Source: Prinia subflava (Eukaryota; Chordata; Aves; Passeriformes; Cisticolidae). Taken from it: 64,000 nt of DNA. The translations under genes and the position numbers were made by a program. The stretch covers positions 149,571,285-149,635,284 of the forward strand of contig NC_086247.1 of the NCBI RefSeq assembly GCF_021018805.1, in the 5' to 3' direction. Positions within the stretch are counted from its first letter, which is position 1; each line of letters begins with the position of its first letter. The notes under the pieces were generated by a model. The model saw only the letters and a list, made by a program, of their open reading frames with translations, made no database searches and was not told where the DNA came from. Positions 19,801 to 34,800 of the stretch are shown here, one piece after another.

Positions 19801-22800
19801 ATCTCTGGAAGCATGCAAGGCCAGTTTGGATGGAGTGTGGAACAACTTTTTCTGGTTAAAGATGTCACTGCCCATGGCAGGTGGAGCTAGATAGTCCTTT
19901 CCAACCCATACCATTCCAGGACCCTATTATCCTACATTTCTTTCTTCAGGAATAAGGATTATTAGGGTTGATTTTTAATCAAACATTCTATTATCATTCA
20001 TTCAGGTTACCTTGCACCTTTGCAGCAATTCATGTCAGAATTGCTGAGCCATTCATAAAACCCTGTTCAAGCCTCCCATCAGCTGTTGTTGAAGAGGAAG
20101 TTTCCCAGAGGAGAGATATGCTGTCCAAATTCACACAGGAAGGTGGATGCAGAGCCAGGAACAGGACTCAGCAGTTCTCAGTCTCACTTCCATTGTTAAC
20201 TATTGTTATCAATAAAATCTGATGTTGTGACAGCATTTCAAACCTTGGGCTTTTGTCTGGGGTCTGCTGCCCCAGACAATACAAGAAGATGGTGACATTC
20301 CCACCCCAGAATGCTTCCAAGCTCAAAGAGAAATGCAACAGATGAACAACCCTGGTTAAGGAAGGATGTACAGGATAGCAGGAACAGGACTGTTTACACA
20401 GACCGGCCAGGTAACAGCAGCCTGTACATAAATTACAGGAAGGGAAACGATATTCCCCAGTTACCTTTGGCCTTGCAGTGACAGGTTTACCTTGTCGTCC
20501 AGGCTCATGAAGCCCAGCACCAACCCCTCACAACACAGCTCAGCCTCGGTGTCCGGGAGGACGAGCGGGGTGAAGGAGATGTAAACGTCGCTGCTGCCAC
20601 CTCCTGGAACCACCTGCGGCCGGGAGAGTGTTCAGTGCACGGACCTGCCGGGCATTGCACAAGAACCCTCCGGACCCAGCTGCCAAAACGGAATTGCACA
20701 AGCAGCACGAAATCCCCCGGGCACGGGCTCAGGCGTGCAAGGAAATGCCAACACGTGACAGCAAAAGTGACAATTACTTCAGCTGCAAGTATCACTGTGG
20801 CCACTTTTTAGCATCAACAGAGTTTAAGCACAGTCACAGACCAACTCGCTAAGTACACATACATATGTACACGTCTGTTTGTTTTTAAAAATACCCACTT
20901 GTGCCCACTCTTACTCTCTGCCTACCTCGGATGATTATTCTGAAACTTATGTATATATGAACCATTTTTTTAAGAGTTACAAGTGTGAACTAAGAGTATT
21001 TTACAGTTCAGTTTAGTCTTGGCTAGTTTTTAATTTTACATGACAGTAGGGAATGTAATCCCATGCACTAGCCAGCTGCAGTGGATTTCCTGGGATTTAC
21101 AGGTTGACTAGATTCTGCTTTCTTAGGTGAATTATGCAGGTTATGGTTAAATCCTGCTATTGCTGCTGGCTACACCCCACAAAAGCTGCCTCCACCGTGA
21201 GGCACTTGTTTGTCTGACCTTTCTCAGTCTCAGCAACCTCAGAGCTGACTGCAGCTTCATTTCTCTCATCAGTTTTTTTATGTAATCTTTAGCTCATTGT
21301 AACTCACAACTGAAACTCTTTGGCAAAAAAATATTTAAAAATAAAACTGGCACACTGATGTTTTGGGCAACTCTGTCACTCATAGCTAGATCTTTCCAAT
21401 GCTGTCTTTATGACTTTCCTAAGGGATTGTGGCCTGTATTTGCACAATTTTCTTGTGAAGCACTGTGGGTTACAATGGTTTACCCAAGAGTTGCCTACAG
21501 AGCAGCCTGATTTCCAGCTCTGCATGTTTCCAAAGCTTCCATGGCTCCCACATTTCCCCATGCCAACCCAAGTGAGCAGACCTGAGATGCCACTCTGGAG
21601 TACAACTAACAACACTTCACTCCAGTCATCAGTTCATTGCTCAGATGTAGACAGGACACTTTCTGTTCACCTTGCAAACTCTTCTCATGATCATCTCTAA
21701 AGCCTTCCAGCCTGATGTTTCACTGTTTAGTAGAGTCTACCTCAAACCAAACTCAGAGCTACCTCCTCCTCCTTCTCTGTCTCCTGTGCCCTGCAGAATG
21801 TGTGCTACATCTAAGCCCAAAGAAAATGTAAAAGCTTACTATCTGCCTTGGAGCAACGGAGTAGGGGCTGTCTGCAGGCACCCCCTCATGAGGCTGGATA
21901 AGTACAGAGATCATTTTCTCTCTTGCAGACTCCTGACTGCTGATTTCCTTCTCTTTGCTGTCAGAACCTGGAGGCTGCAGAGACACAGGGGTGTGGAATG
22001 GTTAAAAGTGTTACACTGCAAGGGAGGAATGTGAGTGATGTGCACAGAAAACTGCTGCACTGGTCAGGAAGCATGGCCAGCTCCAGTTTCTTTCTGGCAC
22101 AAGGGCTGGACACGTGGATATGTCCTGTGTACATTAATTTTCTCATCCACAGAGCAGCTCTCCTGAAACTGCTGCTGAATTCCTTGGAAAATGTGCATTG
22201 CTGTGTCCTGTTCTACCTAGAGAAGCACTCAACCATGACACCTCTGGCCCCTTATACAAACCAGCACTCTGGGGCAGTACTGCTCCTTTTGTGCACAGGA
22301 AAGGTTAAAGCTGTGTTCAAAACAGCAGTGCATGCTGAGCTGAAGCAGAGAAAATGTGGTTTTAGTATCTTTTCTGTGAAGCTTTTGCCAGAGAAATATA
22401 CAATATGTGGGGGGGATACCTTCTCCCTGTCACTCCCAGCCTCTCAAGACAGTAAATTGCCACATTATAATCAAACTTCATGTGTAATAGCTGTTACCAT
22501 ATTCTAACAGAACCAATCTCATTCTAGCACTGGGATAAATACCTCCATATCATTAGCTGCAATTTGAAATTTGCAGGGTAGGTTCTGCTCCCTGACTACA
22601 GCACCAGAAAGCATCCATGAGAAAAGCAGAGCCAAATTAAGGAGTTTTAGTTATTTTAATTCTTTCATGTAATACCAACGATACTATTTAAAATACTGTC
22701 ATTGACAAACTATTTCTTTAGCTTTTTTATCACTTTTAAGGAAAGTTAATTGCTTATAGCTCACTCTGGAAACAGATTGCTGATCTCCATAGCCACCTAC

Positions 22801-25800
22801 TCACGTATTGCATGTTTGACTGGGAAAGGAGCTGACATGTCTTCTAACAATCCAGCTCTTAGTTACAAGTTCTATCTCCTGTTATTGTTTTCAACCCTTC
22901 ATGCCAAAAAACCCATCATGTATCTCAGCAGCAGTATAAGAAACAGCCTAAGAGCTGACCTCATCTGTGGTTTCCAAAGCTGGATAAATGCTTCCACAGG
23001 GAATGGCAGCTGGATCCAGCTTTAACACGACCTCTGACTCGGAGGTGCTACCACTCGCTGCAGCCTCCCTTCCAGCCATGTCCACAGGAGGAAAAGGGGC
23101 TCCAAAGAGCACCAACAGGTCCACCAGCTTTTCATCATCTGGCTCCAGGTTGTAAACTTGCAAGTCCAGGCGGATGTCTGAACAGGAGAGGAAAAAAGGA
23201 CAATTACTTCTAGTCAGTGAGAGGACTCATGGCTTAGTTGGGACCAGAATATCAAGTAACAAATTTGGTCTGGTAACTGGATTTGTATTAAAGTGTATCT
23301 CTTAGGTTTCCCATGTTTGTTGTCAACTAAAATGATTTAAGAGTTTGCTACAGTTTGGCCACTTTCTATGTCCTAAACTATAACCAAAACAAATTAGGAG
23401 TATTTTGTTTAAGCAAATGGATTTAATAGAATTAAAAAAAAAAAAAAAGGGTGATTGACTTTGTTCTGAAAAGCTTACAGTTTCACTCAAGAGCTAAAAA
23501 GACTAAACAGAAGAGCCAGATGATGCCAGTAAAAAGCAGGTAGAACATCTGCTTGACTAGGCTTAGTGTTGTGAAAAATTCATAAAAAATTCAGGATGGA
23601 AAATCCTGAATTCTCACCATTTCAATGAGGGAAAACCCAGCTAAATCAAGATGGGATGTACAACTTCATAGTAGCAACACATTGAGTCACTCTCTTTTAT
23701 ATTATTTTTACTAAAACCATCTTCATTAGGAAACAAGTATGCCTGTTAATTAACATGTTAATGAGTCCTCCTACTTTTATTTCTACAAGGAGCACAATGA
23801 AAGCATCAATGTTTGCTGTACAAAAGCCATCCTTACCAAAGGGGGTGGGATTGTTGAGCTGGACCCTCCGAAGCACAGGGGACCCTCCTGAGACTTGAGT
23901 GCCAAACCTGGACAGGGAACCTTGCTGTCAGTGCATGCAGAGAACAGAAGTGTCTGAAATCACTGAAGAGTTGTTTAAAAGTGGAAACTGGTCTGGCTGC
24001 ACTCTCAGGTAGGGCATGGCCTACACTGTAAAGTACAATATTGGTTTATTTTATCTGTCTCTTTTTACCCCAGTTTCTTCAGACATTTCAGAGTAACCAC
24101 GTGCAGTGCTGGGGCTCCCCAAAACCCAACCCTTACCCTTCATCCCAAGGTGCAGATGCCATTTGCTGTATGAGAGGCTTTGAACCTTCCCCTGCCACTG
24201 TTGACCTCAGGGTTGCATTTCTCCTGCTCCAGGTAAAAGACCAGGGAGAAATGAGCTGTGGATGATGAGAATTGCCACCATGTGCCAGTTGCCATCTCCA
24301 CAGAGGCAGATGAGGCTGCACTGGGTGAAATTCTGCAACTGCAAGCCCAGAACAGAGACTGCTGGCAAACTTCAGCAGTCTTATATGCAGATTATTTTCT
24401 AATTGTGTTGGCAGAGAAAAATGTAGTGATGTTCTAGAAGCAGATACTGTACTTTAATCATCACTTTGCTGGCCTTCTCATAGTATCACAAGAGGGAGCA
24501 GGTGTGTGTGTTGGCTGCAGTCCACTGATATTTATTTCTCTGATTTGTCTGACAGTATTTTGCACTCTACCTGATAATGGGTGGCTCTGGTTGAGGTCCT
24601 GTCACCTGCAGGAAGATCGGACAGCCTTTCACAGTCATTTGCATAGGAATTAATCTAGGTTGCAAGTCTCCCACCTATTGAAATGAATGTTTGCTATTAG
24701 AATCAAGAGAACATCTTAGTTCTCTGTGCTGCAATGTGTTTAAAAAAAGACTGGATTTGGCACTTGGTGCCATGGTTTAGTTGAGGTGTTAGGGCATGGG
24801 TTGGACTTGATTATCTTGAAGGTCTCTTCCAACCTAGTGATTCTATGTGGAACTATGGGATTTTCAAATATTTTTGCCTAGTTTCCTTTGACAGCCTCTA
24901 ATTCATATGCTAACAACTCTTCTCAGCAGGAGAATGCAATACCTCATGCATTTATCAGCTTTCCTGCTGCTTTTCTACACAACACAATCTATGGTATTGG
25001 TAGAGCAGAGCAGTGCACTGGCCAGCTCCCAAACAGATGTTATAAATCAAAATTACCAGTCATTTTCAAGGCACATGAAAACCTCCCAAGGAACAAACCT
25101 GACCCCTAAAACCAAACAATTTTTCCTTACATGTCACTGGAAGTAGTGGTATAGCAAGATCCACCCTGAATTTTTACAGAACTTCTAAAAACTGAAAAAG
25201 TATTTCTAACAGAAAGGCATCTGGGAAATATAACTGGTGTAAAATCTGCCAAGGTAAAACTGAAATCCCCCCTACCTTACAGACAAGGTTATCCTGGTAC
25301 TCTCCCCACATGTTGTTGTAAGCTGCTATTTCTATGGTGAGCTGCTGGAAAGCTTCCAGAGTTCCTGTGGAAGGCTGGATATAGAAAGCAGCTCCCTTTC
25401 CCTCAGACAGCAACGCTGCTGCAAACTCTGAAAGAGCACAGCAAAGGAGCATTTCATGAATTTTGAGGATATGGAACAAAGTTAGTATTTCAAAGAATAC
25501 ACAGGACCATGGTTTTAGTTGCCTTTAATCAGCTTAACCTCACTGACTTAGAAACCCTGGGATCATTGACACAGCTCACATTTATACCACTTTAGCCAAG
25601 TTCCCTTCTACAGTGGGTCTTACTCTGTTTTTCAGAATTAGTGCTTGCCCAGAATATTTTACAGCAGGACAACCCTTCCAACAACCTGATCCAGGACTCT
25701 TCAGAATATGCAAGACACTAACTGGTTACATGAAAAACCACTTTCAGCCTGAAAAAAATAACCTGGGATTTGTGTTGTTTCTTGTTCCATAAGCAGCTGT

Positions 25801-28800
25801 CTGTTTCCCTCTGTGTGCTCTTCCATGCAAAGAATGAATTACAAAGAGCAAAGCCTTTCCACATTCTGAGTCACCTAGGCCTGCATGGAATCTGTCAGAA
25901 CAGCATTTTTCTAATCTTAAGCACTAATTCAACAGCTGAAAAGCTCTTGTCTGTAGACAAGATAGATACCAAACTCTATGGCAAGGTACCAATATGTGCA
26001 AGCTTTATTTTGGATACAGAAGACACATCCACACTTCACAGCTATTTGCTCTCATTTCCTCCCTCCCTCAGTCTCATCTGGCTCTAAACATTATCATTTT
26101 TTATTAAAACACATCAGAAATGACAGATGGGCTGTGCTGTAGCTTTCCAAAGTGGGGAGGGTATGGTAAAGGGTTTGAGGGAGACAAGCCTGCTGCACTG
26201 GTACTGGCAAACTGTGTAGGAGAGAAAGAGCCAAATATTCTGCATGCCATCCATCCCATGTGCTGAGAGTGCTCTGGGAGTGAATTGCCACCAGAATCAC
26301 CAGCTTTGTTTCATACTGTTGTTTGCAAGAAAAAGATGAAGAAGAGAGAGAAAGAAAGAGAGGAGAAAAGAGAAAAAAACAGAAGAGCAAGAGACAGATT
26401 GACCTAATGCTTATACAATGTGGACTTTCAAAATCAGGAATGAACTGAGGAACTAAGTAATTTAACAGCTTAGACTACCAGATACTCCAGCTGTGAAAAG
26501 ATACATCTGACTGACATATTTAATCCTAAATATGGCAGTCATCTGGCTTTCACCTTCTCTCCACTGAAGGAATTGAGTGCCATTTGCATACCTGACTTTG
26601 CTTTCCTGGCTGCATGTTCTGTCACAGGCCCTCTTCTTTTCAACAGGTAGCTTGAAGAGCACGAAAGAAACAAATCTGATTTCAGGTTTAATCCACACCT
26701 ACATCAGTGTTTGAGTCATTATGCAGAACAGCAAGACTCACGGGCAGGCCGCTGGTTCTGGAGGCAGCAAACAGGCACTAAAATACTCAGCTCCCAGTGT
26801 GAATGGAGCACTGATTCCAGTGGGATTTGTAAGAATCAGCTGACGCTTTACAACGTCTTTGAATGCAACTTCAGACCCAAAGTCCAGAAGAAGCTCACCT
26901 GGGCTTTGTGGCATTTGTCCTTCATCACTGCCAGAAAAAATAACAGTAGTATTTAGACATGGGTCTTATTTTCTTATGCCACAGATGATTTCAGGAGATT
27001 TAAAAATGTGCAACATGCAATGTGGTTGTGATGCACAGTGTAAAAGGACCATGATTTTTTGTTAACAGCATTTTCTGCTTTTCATTTTTTCACTTCTGCC
27101 CATATAAGGATTTACTAGGGGTCAAATTTTTATCCTGTATAACATGCCAACCTCCCAAATTAAAGACATATTTACTTATATGAAAAGATGTAAAGATGAG
27201 CATGTTCCAAAAGATAGTCATCATTCTACATATCAGACAAAGAAAATAAAAATTGCTCAGATATTACCTGTCAACTCCACTGCTAGATGGCACTGAGTAG
27301 GTGACATGTAGTCCCTTCACTTCTCCAGAAATGCTCAGAAAGAGGGGTTCAGCCATGTCTTCTATGCTACAGGAAAGCATGAGGTCTTTCAGCTCCCCCT
27401 GAAAAGCAAAGAATCAAGGTTTTTTGTGAAGGAAGCATATATCACAGAGGAAAGGCAGATTCTTTAGGGTATTTATTTTTAAAAAGTGTGTAAACTTCCC
27501 TGGATTAAATCCAGAACAATAGAATTGTGAGAAGTTTTACTGAATTATTTTCAGAGTTTTTCTGCAGCATCAGAGCTGCCTAGAAGGAGGTACTGAAGTA
27601 AAATATTGTGGTTGTTTCTCAGCTTTGTACATGGAGCTGTCTGTGAGCCTGAACCTGCTCCAGTACTGATTTCTGACATAATTCCTCTACTCCAAGTATT
27701 GAATCGTAGAATCATTTGGAAAAGACTTCTAAGATGATTGAGTCCAAACATTAATCCAGCACTGCCAAGGCCACCACTAAACCATATTCCCAAGTGCCAC
27801 AGATACTTAATTTTAAATATTAAGTCTGATAGTAATGAACACCTACTTTTAAGCAAATAAATGAAACTTGAGTCTCTAGTGACTGTAATGGGATCTAAGA
27901 CACCATATTTATAAAAGATCCTGTATTCAGCTACATTAGCTCAGCTGTTTGAATGCCCTTGTGAAGTCTTTTTTCTGAATTCCTGGAGATTGTGAGCTCT
28001 GCTCCTGTATTTTGCAGACTCTCAGTCCTATCAGCCCCTTTTAAGTTTTCAAATATCACAATGTTATGAGCCTAGCTGCATTCAGAAAACCAAATATACT
28101 TTATATGTGCCATACTGCTCTGTATCATTCCAGATAATCCAAAGTGAGGATCTGGATGCTCCAAGAAGAGTGGTAGGCATTAAGAGCAATTGTACAGGAC
28201 TTCAAGAAAGGAAGAAAACAGGAATAGCTGAGATATAAAGAGGCAGGGTAGAAACTACACACCATGTGCACTTCTTCAATTCTTGCTTTCAACTGTGGTA
28301 CCTCTAAAGCAAAGTCATTTCAGGAATACTGTATGGGAAAAAGAGCACGTGGATTGTACACAGAATTCCTTCCTTTGGCCAGATGGAGGTGAGATGAAAA
28401 AGCCAGTGCTGCTGTTTTATAGAAGTGCATCAGTTTGTAAACTCACCACAGTGTTAGCTGACATCTCTATGCAGAATTCCTTCTCTTCATTTGGGCCTAA
28501 GGTGCCACTGGCAGGGGACACCACGATGGAGCAGAAAGCTGCCTGGCTTCCAATGAGCTGCCAAACAGAGAGGACATTCAGCTCATGCTGATTCTCTAGC
28601 ACTGTCTCTTCTAAAAAAGACCAAGCTATTCTCAGGCTTAGGACACTTTCAGGCAGCAGTTTGTCAAGACTGGCTTTACAATTCCCCATGGGTGGTAAGA
28701 TCTTCATGCCTACATTGACTCCAGGTAACTCCAGGTGCCAGCTGAGGCTGCTGGGCTGGCAGCAGAGTCACTGTCACCCCTCTGACAGTCTCAAGCCTTT

Positions 28801-31800
28801 CCAGGGTGAAGCCAATCTGAGATCAGAGCAGATGTGCCCCACCTCACTTCACTGCAGAGGTGGGGGAGAGACAATCCTGGTGTTGGCACCTTCCCTCAGT
28901 GAGCAGCATGGAATGTACCCAGGGCTCCCACTCATCTGTTCACACACTAACATCACCTATCAGGAAAAATGCTCTACATATTCCTCCCAGGCTCCAGATG
29001 CTCCAGAGTGTTTTCCTGTGGGTCCTATTCCATGCACATGCTCTGTTAGGATCCCTTGGGCACCTGAGGAAATCTTGGGTGACACTGAGTGCTTTTATGT
29101 AGGCAACTGAGCTGAACCCTGGATGTCAGAGTAGTTTTGAATGACCAAGGCACTGACATTTCCATTGACTGAAAAGAGAGTTTAGACCACAGCCTAAATA
29201 CTGACACTAAATTTAGGGCTTCTACTCTGTAAGCTGAATCCCAGTCAGAATGTGAAATTTAAGCAGAACTCAGACACAATTCAAAAGCACCACAATTTAT
29301 TTGCTTTACTAAATTAAGTACAAATCCTAAATTGCCAGGGCACTTTGTTTAATACTCTGGTGGCTTTACATCCTATGACCCCTTGCTTCTGCTCACCCAT
29401 TCTCCCAGGGATCCACAGACAGTAACAACATAATGACATCAACTTTAATGCAAATTAATCTTTTAATTAGGTAATTAATCTTTTAATTAAGGTTGATCTA
29501 AAGATGAAGTTCTGCTCCTAACCTAGTAACCAGCAATGACTACCCAAAAGGTACATCAGGAAAGCTTTTAAGAATAGTCATTATTGGTATTCCTACAGAA
29601 ATTACCATTTCCATCCCTGCTTTATGGGATTAGAAGAGCATTTACCTTTCCCCATAAGTATTTTGCTGGCAGCAGTGTCTGGTTAAAAAGTTTACTGGTT
29701 GCTTTGACAGGAACTCCAATATAAATTTCAGTGAATACTAGATGACTAGATATCAGGCACGCTTGGGGGGTCTGAACTTCAACAAAAACAGGAAGATGAC
29801 TGGAAATAAACACACAGATGGTCTATTGTTATTGTTAATGAAACATGCTAGACATAAAACAGCATGCTGGGAAGAATGATGTTGATGTTTATTTAGCAAT
29901 ATTAGAAATTTGATAGTTCATTGATAGGTTACACAACCCACTCTGAGTTCGTATTTTTGTTATAGGAGAGAAACCTACCTGAAGTGAAAAGCAGGTGTGA
30001 ACCTCAGGAAAAACAAAACAAATGCTGCTTTTCCTCCTTACCTTCCCTTTCCATTTTCCACCTCCAGTTCCAGCACAGTCTGGAGACGCTGGCACTGCAA
30101 TGATGTGAACTGAACTGAAACTCTGCACAGACCCAAAGGAGGGATTTCTCCAGCTGATGGCTGGATGGTGAAGGTGGATACCTGGGAGAGGAGAGAGGGA
30201 ACAGAAATATTTTTGTCATGTGCAAAGCAAGGGTAAAATATTGAAGGCACACAATCTAATTAGGGCTTCCAAGTGTCTCTTTTTCCCTCAGATGTGTCCT
30301 TTCTCTCTGCCCCTCGAGTCTTCTGATACAATGAACAATACAACTCCTAAGCAGAAGAAATAAAACAGCTAAGGAGGGAATACAGCCAGCTGTAGCAGTG
30401 ACTTACCTCTTCATTCCTTTCAGCTAGAAAAACTTGGCTTTCTTGCATCCTCCACTGTGCTGGCACCTGACAGAGATTTTTAATCTCAAAGGTTCTTGAT
30501 ACAGTCTCACCCAGCTTAGTCAGACCAAACCGGAGTGATGGAACATCAATACAAAGCAATGGGCCCTAGGACAGCAGGGAACAGACATCAGAATGGACAC
30601 CTCTGCCAAAACTGCCTAATTAAGAAACATATTTGGGATTAACATCTGATTTCACAGAGAATATAAGAAAGCAAATGCACTGTGTGATGCAGAAAAAATC
30701 TGTGTGTCATGGGAATATCAACACTGACTCAATTGTCACTACAGCAAAAATAAATCCTGTTTGTAACTACTTAAGATTTCTCAAGCCATTGAGAGGCAAA
30801 AAAAGCCTTCTTTGGACAATAGCCAGGCCACACAGCTCACCCTGCAAGACAAAGTGTTCCTTACCTGAAAAGCAGCCTCAACATGCAGCACAACTGGCTC
30901 TGGACATGGCTCAACGTGACACTGCAGGTTACTGCTGATGAGCCCAGGTTTGCGTCCAGAAATTGCCAGCACAAATTCACAGCATTTATTCACATCTAGA
31001 AGAGAAAATATCAGGCTCCTGTCTCACATTTTTGTAAGAAACCACCTGCTTCAAGCATGTTTCTGAAGCTTCTGGAATCAAATTAGGTCTCCTGCTGGCT
31101 CCAGTGGGCTGGGGATCAGGTAATTTTTCATTATAATGCTCTGTGACTGTCCTAAATTGATATAATCAATTAATGTCATGTCTTTCATTAACTACTGCTT
31201 GCAAGTCACAGAAACTTTACCTATGACACCAGCATGAGGTTCAACTTCCATGATCTCACAGGCTGTGATCTTTTCCCATGTGTACTTGATCAATGTTTTG
31301 CTGTTGTTCCACAGCTGAAACAATTAAAACCAATGAGACAATTAATGCACTTTAAGCTTTCTTTGCAACAAGTCAATTTGCTGAGAGCATTGATACACTG
31401 CAAACTAGGTTTTGTGAGTCACCATTTAACAGTCTCCTTCACATGGGTGAAGGTGTTCCCTCAAACCAGAAGAAAATCCATTAATAATTCATTCCAAGAA
31501 CATTATCATATTTGAGACTCTTAAACTTTCCCCCATTATTCAAAAATGTAACAGAATTTCTAAACATCAACTGAAAAGCTTTTGAGTGCAGGTTTTTTTT
31601 TTTTTTTTTTTGCCAAAGGCTCTGTTTGTGAGGGAGATGCAAGCTCTTGAAATGTTTGACCTCTCTTCAGACCTAGTCAAAATGTTATTTCTTAATAACA
31701 GCAAATAACTTTGTTCTCTGAAGCACAATTATCTCTAAGCACAATTCAAATTCTTATCCTTTTAAGACTAAAAAAAAAAATTGTAAACTGCAAAGGCTGT

Positions 31801-34800
31801 TGTTATATTGTCAGTAAGTGGCTTAATTACCTCTATCACATGTGTAGCTATACTGGATTACTGGGAAGTATGAAATGGCTGCCTTAAATTGAAAAAATAA
31901 GCTCTCGGAAGAGAAATCATAAAACCAAATGCTGATTAGCAGGATCTCTAAGAACAAATGGGAAAACCATTAACTGGGAAATGTCTTCCTGCCTGGCTCT
32001 TGCTAACAGACCTGTTTTTCCCAAGTGAGTCTAAGATCAAAGGATCCTGAGCTGTAGTGAAGGGGATGCTGTGTGAGGGGACAGTTGCATCAACAACAAT
32101 TCTGACCCAGAACGGCCAAAGAGAAATTGCCAGAAGCTACAGGAAAGAATAACATCTAGTAAGCTGCAGCATCTGTGATTTTTGTAGCTCTTCTGTGCTT
32201 CCTGTAGTTCTTTGCATGATCAGTGCCTCAGTTATGAACTAACTTAATCATCCATTGACTTTTTCTCCCAGCTGGAAAACTTTCACACTACAGGAGTGAC
32301 AAAGTGATAAGCAACAGGTTATTGACCCAGAAAAACACTGAGAAGGGTGAACCTCTGTGGTATCAAACTTGAGAGATGAAAAAGTAACAAAGGCTGAGCC
32401 TGGAGTGTAAGGCTGAGCAGGCTGGGTAGGGCATTCCAGTGCAGACCCTCCTGGAGTCACGGCCTCCTTTAAAAACATTTCAGGAAAACTAAAATAACAC
32501 TGAGTGTCTGCTATCTTCCAATAACACCTATGACATCTAGTGACACAAACCACATGACAACAGTGAAGTCAAAAGCACACAAACCTTAAATGTTTTCTTG
32601 ACATTTACACCAATGAAATTTTCTCCAGGGACAATAATGGCATATGGTTCCAGAAGAAGATGAAATGGTTCTGTTAAGCCTTTAACTTCTATTTCCAGTG
32701 CTATTACATCCTTTACTCTGCATTCTAGGTTGTTTTGAAGCATATCCTCTTCTACTAAACTTAGGGAGGAAATGTGGTAGAATCATTAAATATGTTAAAC
32801 CAGTGTTAAATTGGATCCTGTCTTTTAATTGCCAGATCAGAACTGATAACCATTGAAAGTTTCTCAAGTACAGACTGCCAGTGGGCAATTACCTCAGCCG
32901 GTTAAAAACTTCATTATACTTTAAGGTATTCTAGCTATCCCAGTCTGTCCATGAACAAGTATGTAAGTCACATACTGCTGTAACAGAGTAATAACAGGAA
33001 ACCTGGGAAAATAAGCAGACAAAATGACAGTATTATCTTTTTCCAAGAGAGGAAAAACTAGGGCCAGGCATGGGGGAGGATATCAGAGATGCTCTTTGTA
33101 CCACAACTACTTGTGCAGATAATATTCTTTATACTTGTCAATCCATCATCACCAGAAAGAAGAAAAACCCCAGTAACTTAATGTAATAGCACAGATAAAT
33201 TGTGGCTACATATCTTACTGGGAAATGTTTCTCAGCTTACCAAGGTGACTGTGGGATGTCCCTCAGTACCATCTGAATCACACTGTGATAACTCTTCAGC
33301 TGCACAGATGAAGGAGAAAGGGATTTTAGTGTCAAGTAATAATTTATGTTGAAGATAATAAAAAAAGATGGAAAAGTGGTTTACATGTAAAGGATAAATG
33401 ATCATCATCAGAGTAAGCTCTGATAAACAATATTCAAACTCTGGAGTTACTAAAAGAAAACATGTTTGACTGCAAAACATTAAGCCAGATTCTGATCTCA
33501 TGGTGTATGGTTCCAAGAAAAATACTCATTTTTGACATGCCTGTTATTATTTCCCCTGTATATTGCATACTACACACAAGCATCTGCAAAGGCTCCCCAA
33601 ATTAATCTCAGTACTGCTGTACTAATTGAGAAGTTTCTTCAAACTGCTCCAGAGTATTCAGCTTAATTGACCATCAATCTGATCTTGAGTAAGAAGCATG
33701 ACTTTTCCATCATGGGAAGAGAATGCCTTCTGTACTCTAATGAAAAAGGGAGAAAAGAAACACAGAGGCAGGCTTTATATCTGAAGGGCTATGCAAAGCT
33801 TCATTTGTAGACAGTTACTAATTTCAATGTAGATTTTAATTCAATATATATTCTATTAACTAATTATTTTTAAAAGCTAGGTGGTTTCTCTTCTATACAT
33901 ATTTGAGGTATTTCTTATGTCTGTCAATCAACACAGCATGGGACATTCCCACTCTTGGGCTTTCTTTGAATCAGGTTTCTCTAAATACAGTGAGCTCATG
34001 CTCCTTATTTACAGGGACAAGGGAGCAGAAACTGAGAGAGCAGTCCCTGGGACAACTGCATTCCAACATTCTTGCACCCCTCTTTACCCACAGCTGCACA
34101 CAGCATCTGTCTGCCAAAGGCTCCTGCTATCCCCTTAATTCACCACCCAGCTGTTCACAGCACACATTTCAGGCCAAAAACAACAACAACTACAGCTGGA
34201 AACAGTTTAAATACTCAGTGTTTGTTAACCAGCTTATTTAGGCTGGAGTAGGTACAAGGGACATCCTCCAAGGAGAGGGGGAAGGGTCAGGAGCTGGTGG
34301 AGGAGCCGATAGAGGGGTGAGGGTGGTAACTTCACCAGCCAGCACAGCTGCAGCAGGAGGATGTGTCCACAATTTCAGTGTAAAATTAACTGTGTCCAGT
34401 CAGTCCCCAAAATTACATGAGATCAGAAACTGCCTCACATTTTGCAGTCAAAACATGTTTTCTTCCAGTAACTTTCTACATTTTGAACACTGTTTATCAG
34501 AGCATGGTACCAGCTAATTAAATTTAATTTAGAAAAGTTGCACAGCAAGGATTTTATGACTTGAATAAAAATACACAGCTGGAGTTTGTAGATAGGAAGG
34601 AATCACAAGCCATACCTCCTGTGGAGTGTAAGTGAGAATAAACTCATGATCTGCACAGGGAAGCAAAACTCCCTGCTCAGGATTTAGGGAGAAGGCTGAC
34701 TCTGGGTCTTGATTGTGTTTGACCTCTGTAAAGTCTGCAGTTTCTTCTGGTATTAATGGTTTCAGATTAGGCTTTGTTATCTGCCAGAAGAAGGGAAGTT

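Noticed and set aside
28417..28707. 96-residue minus-strand frame extending upstream of DLEC1 exon 22
   Set aside because: Only 28447-28557 is exonic; the rest is intron read-through. The acceptor at 28558-28560 keeps frame with exon 21.
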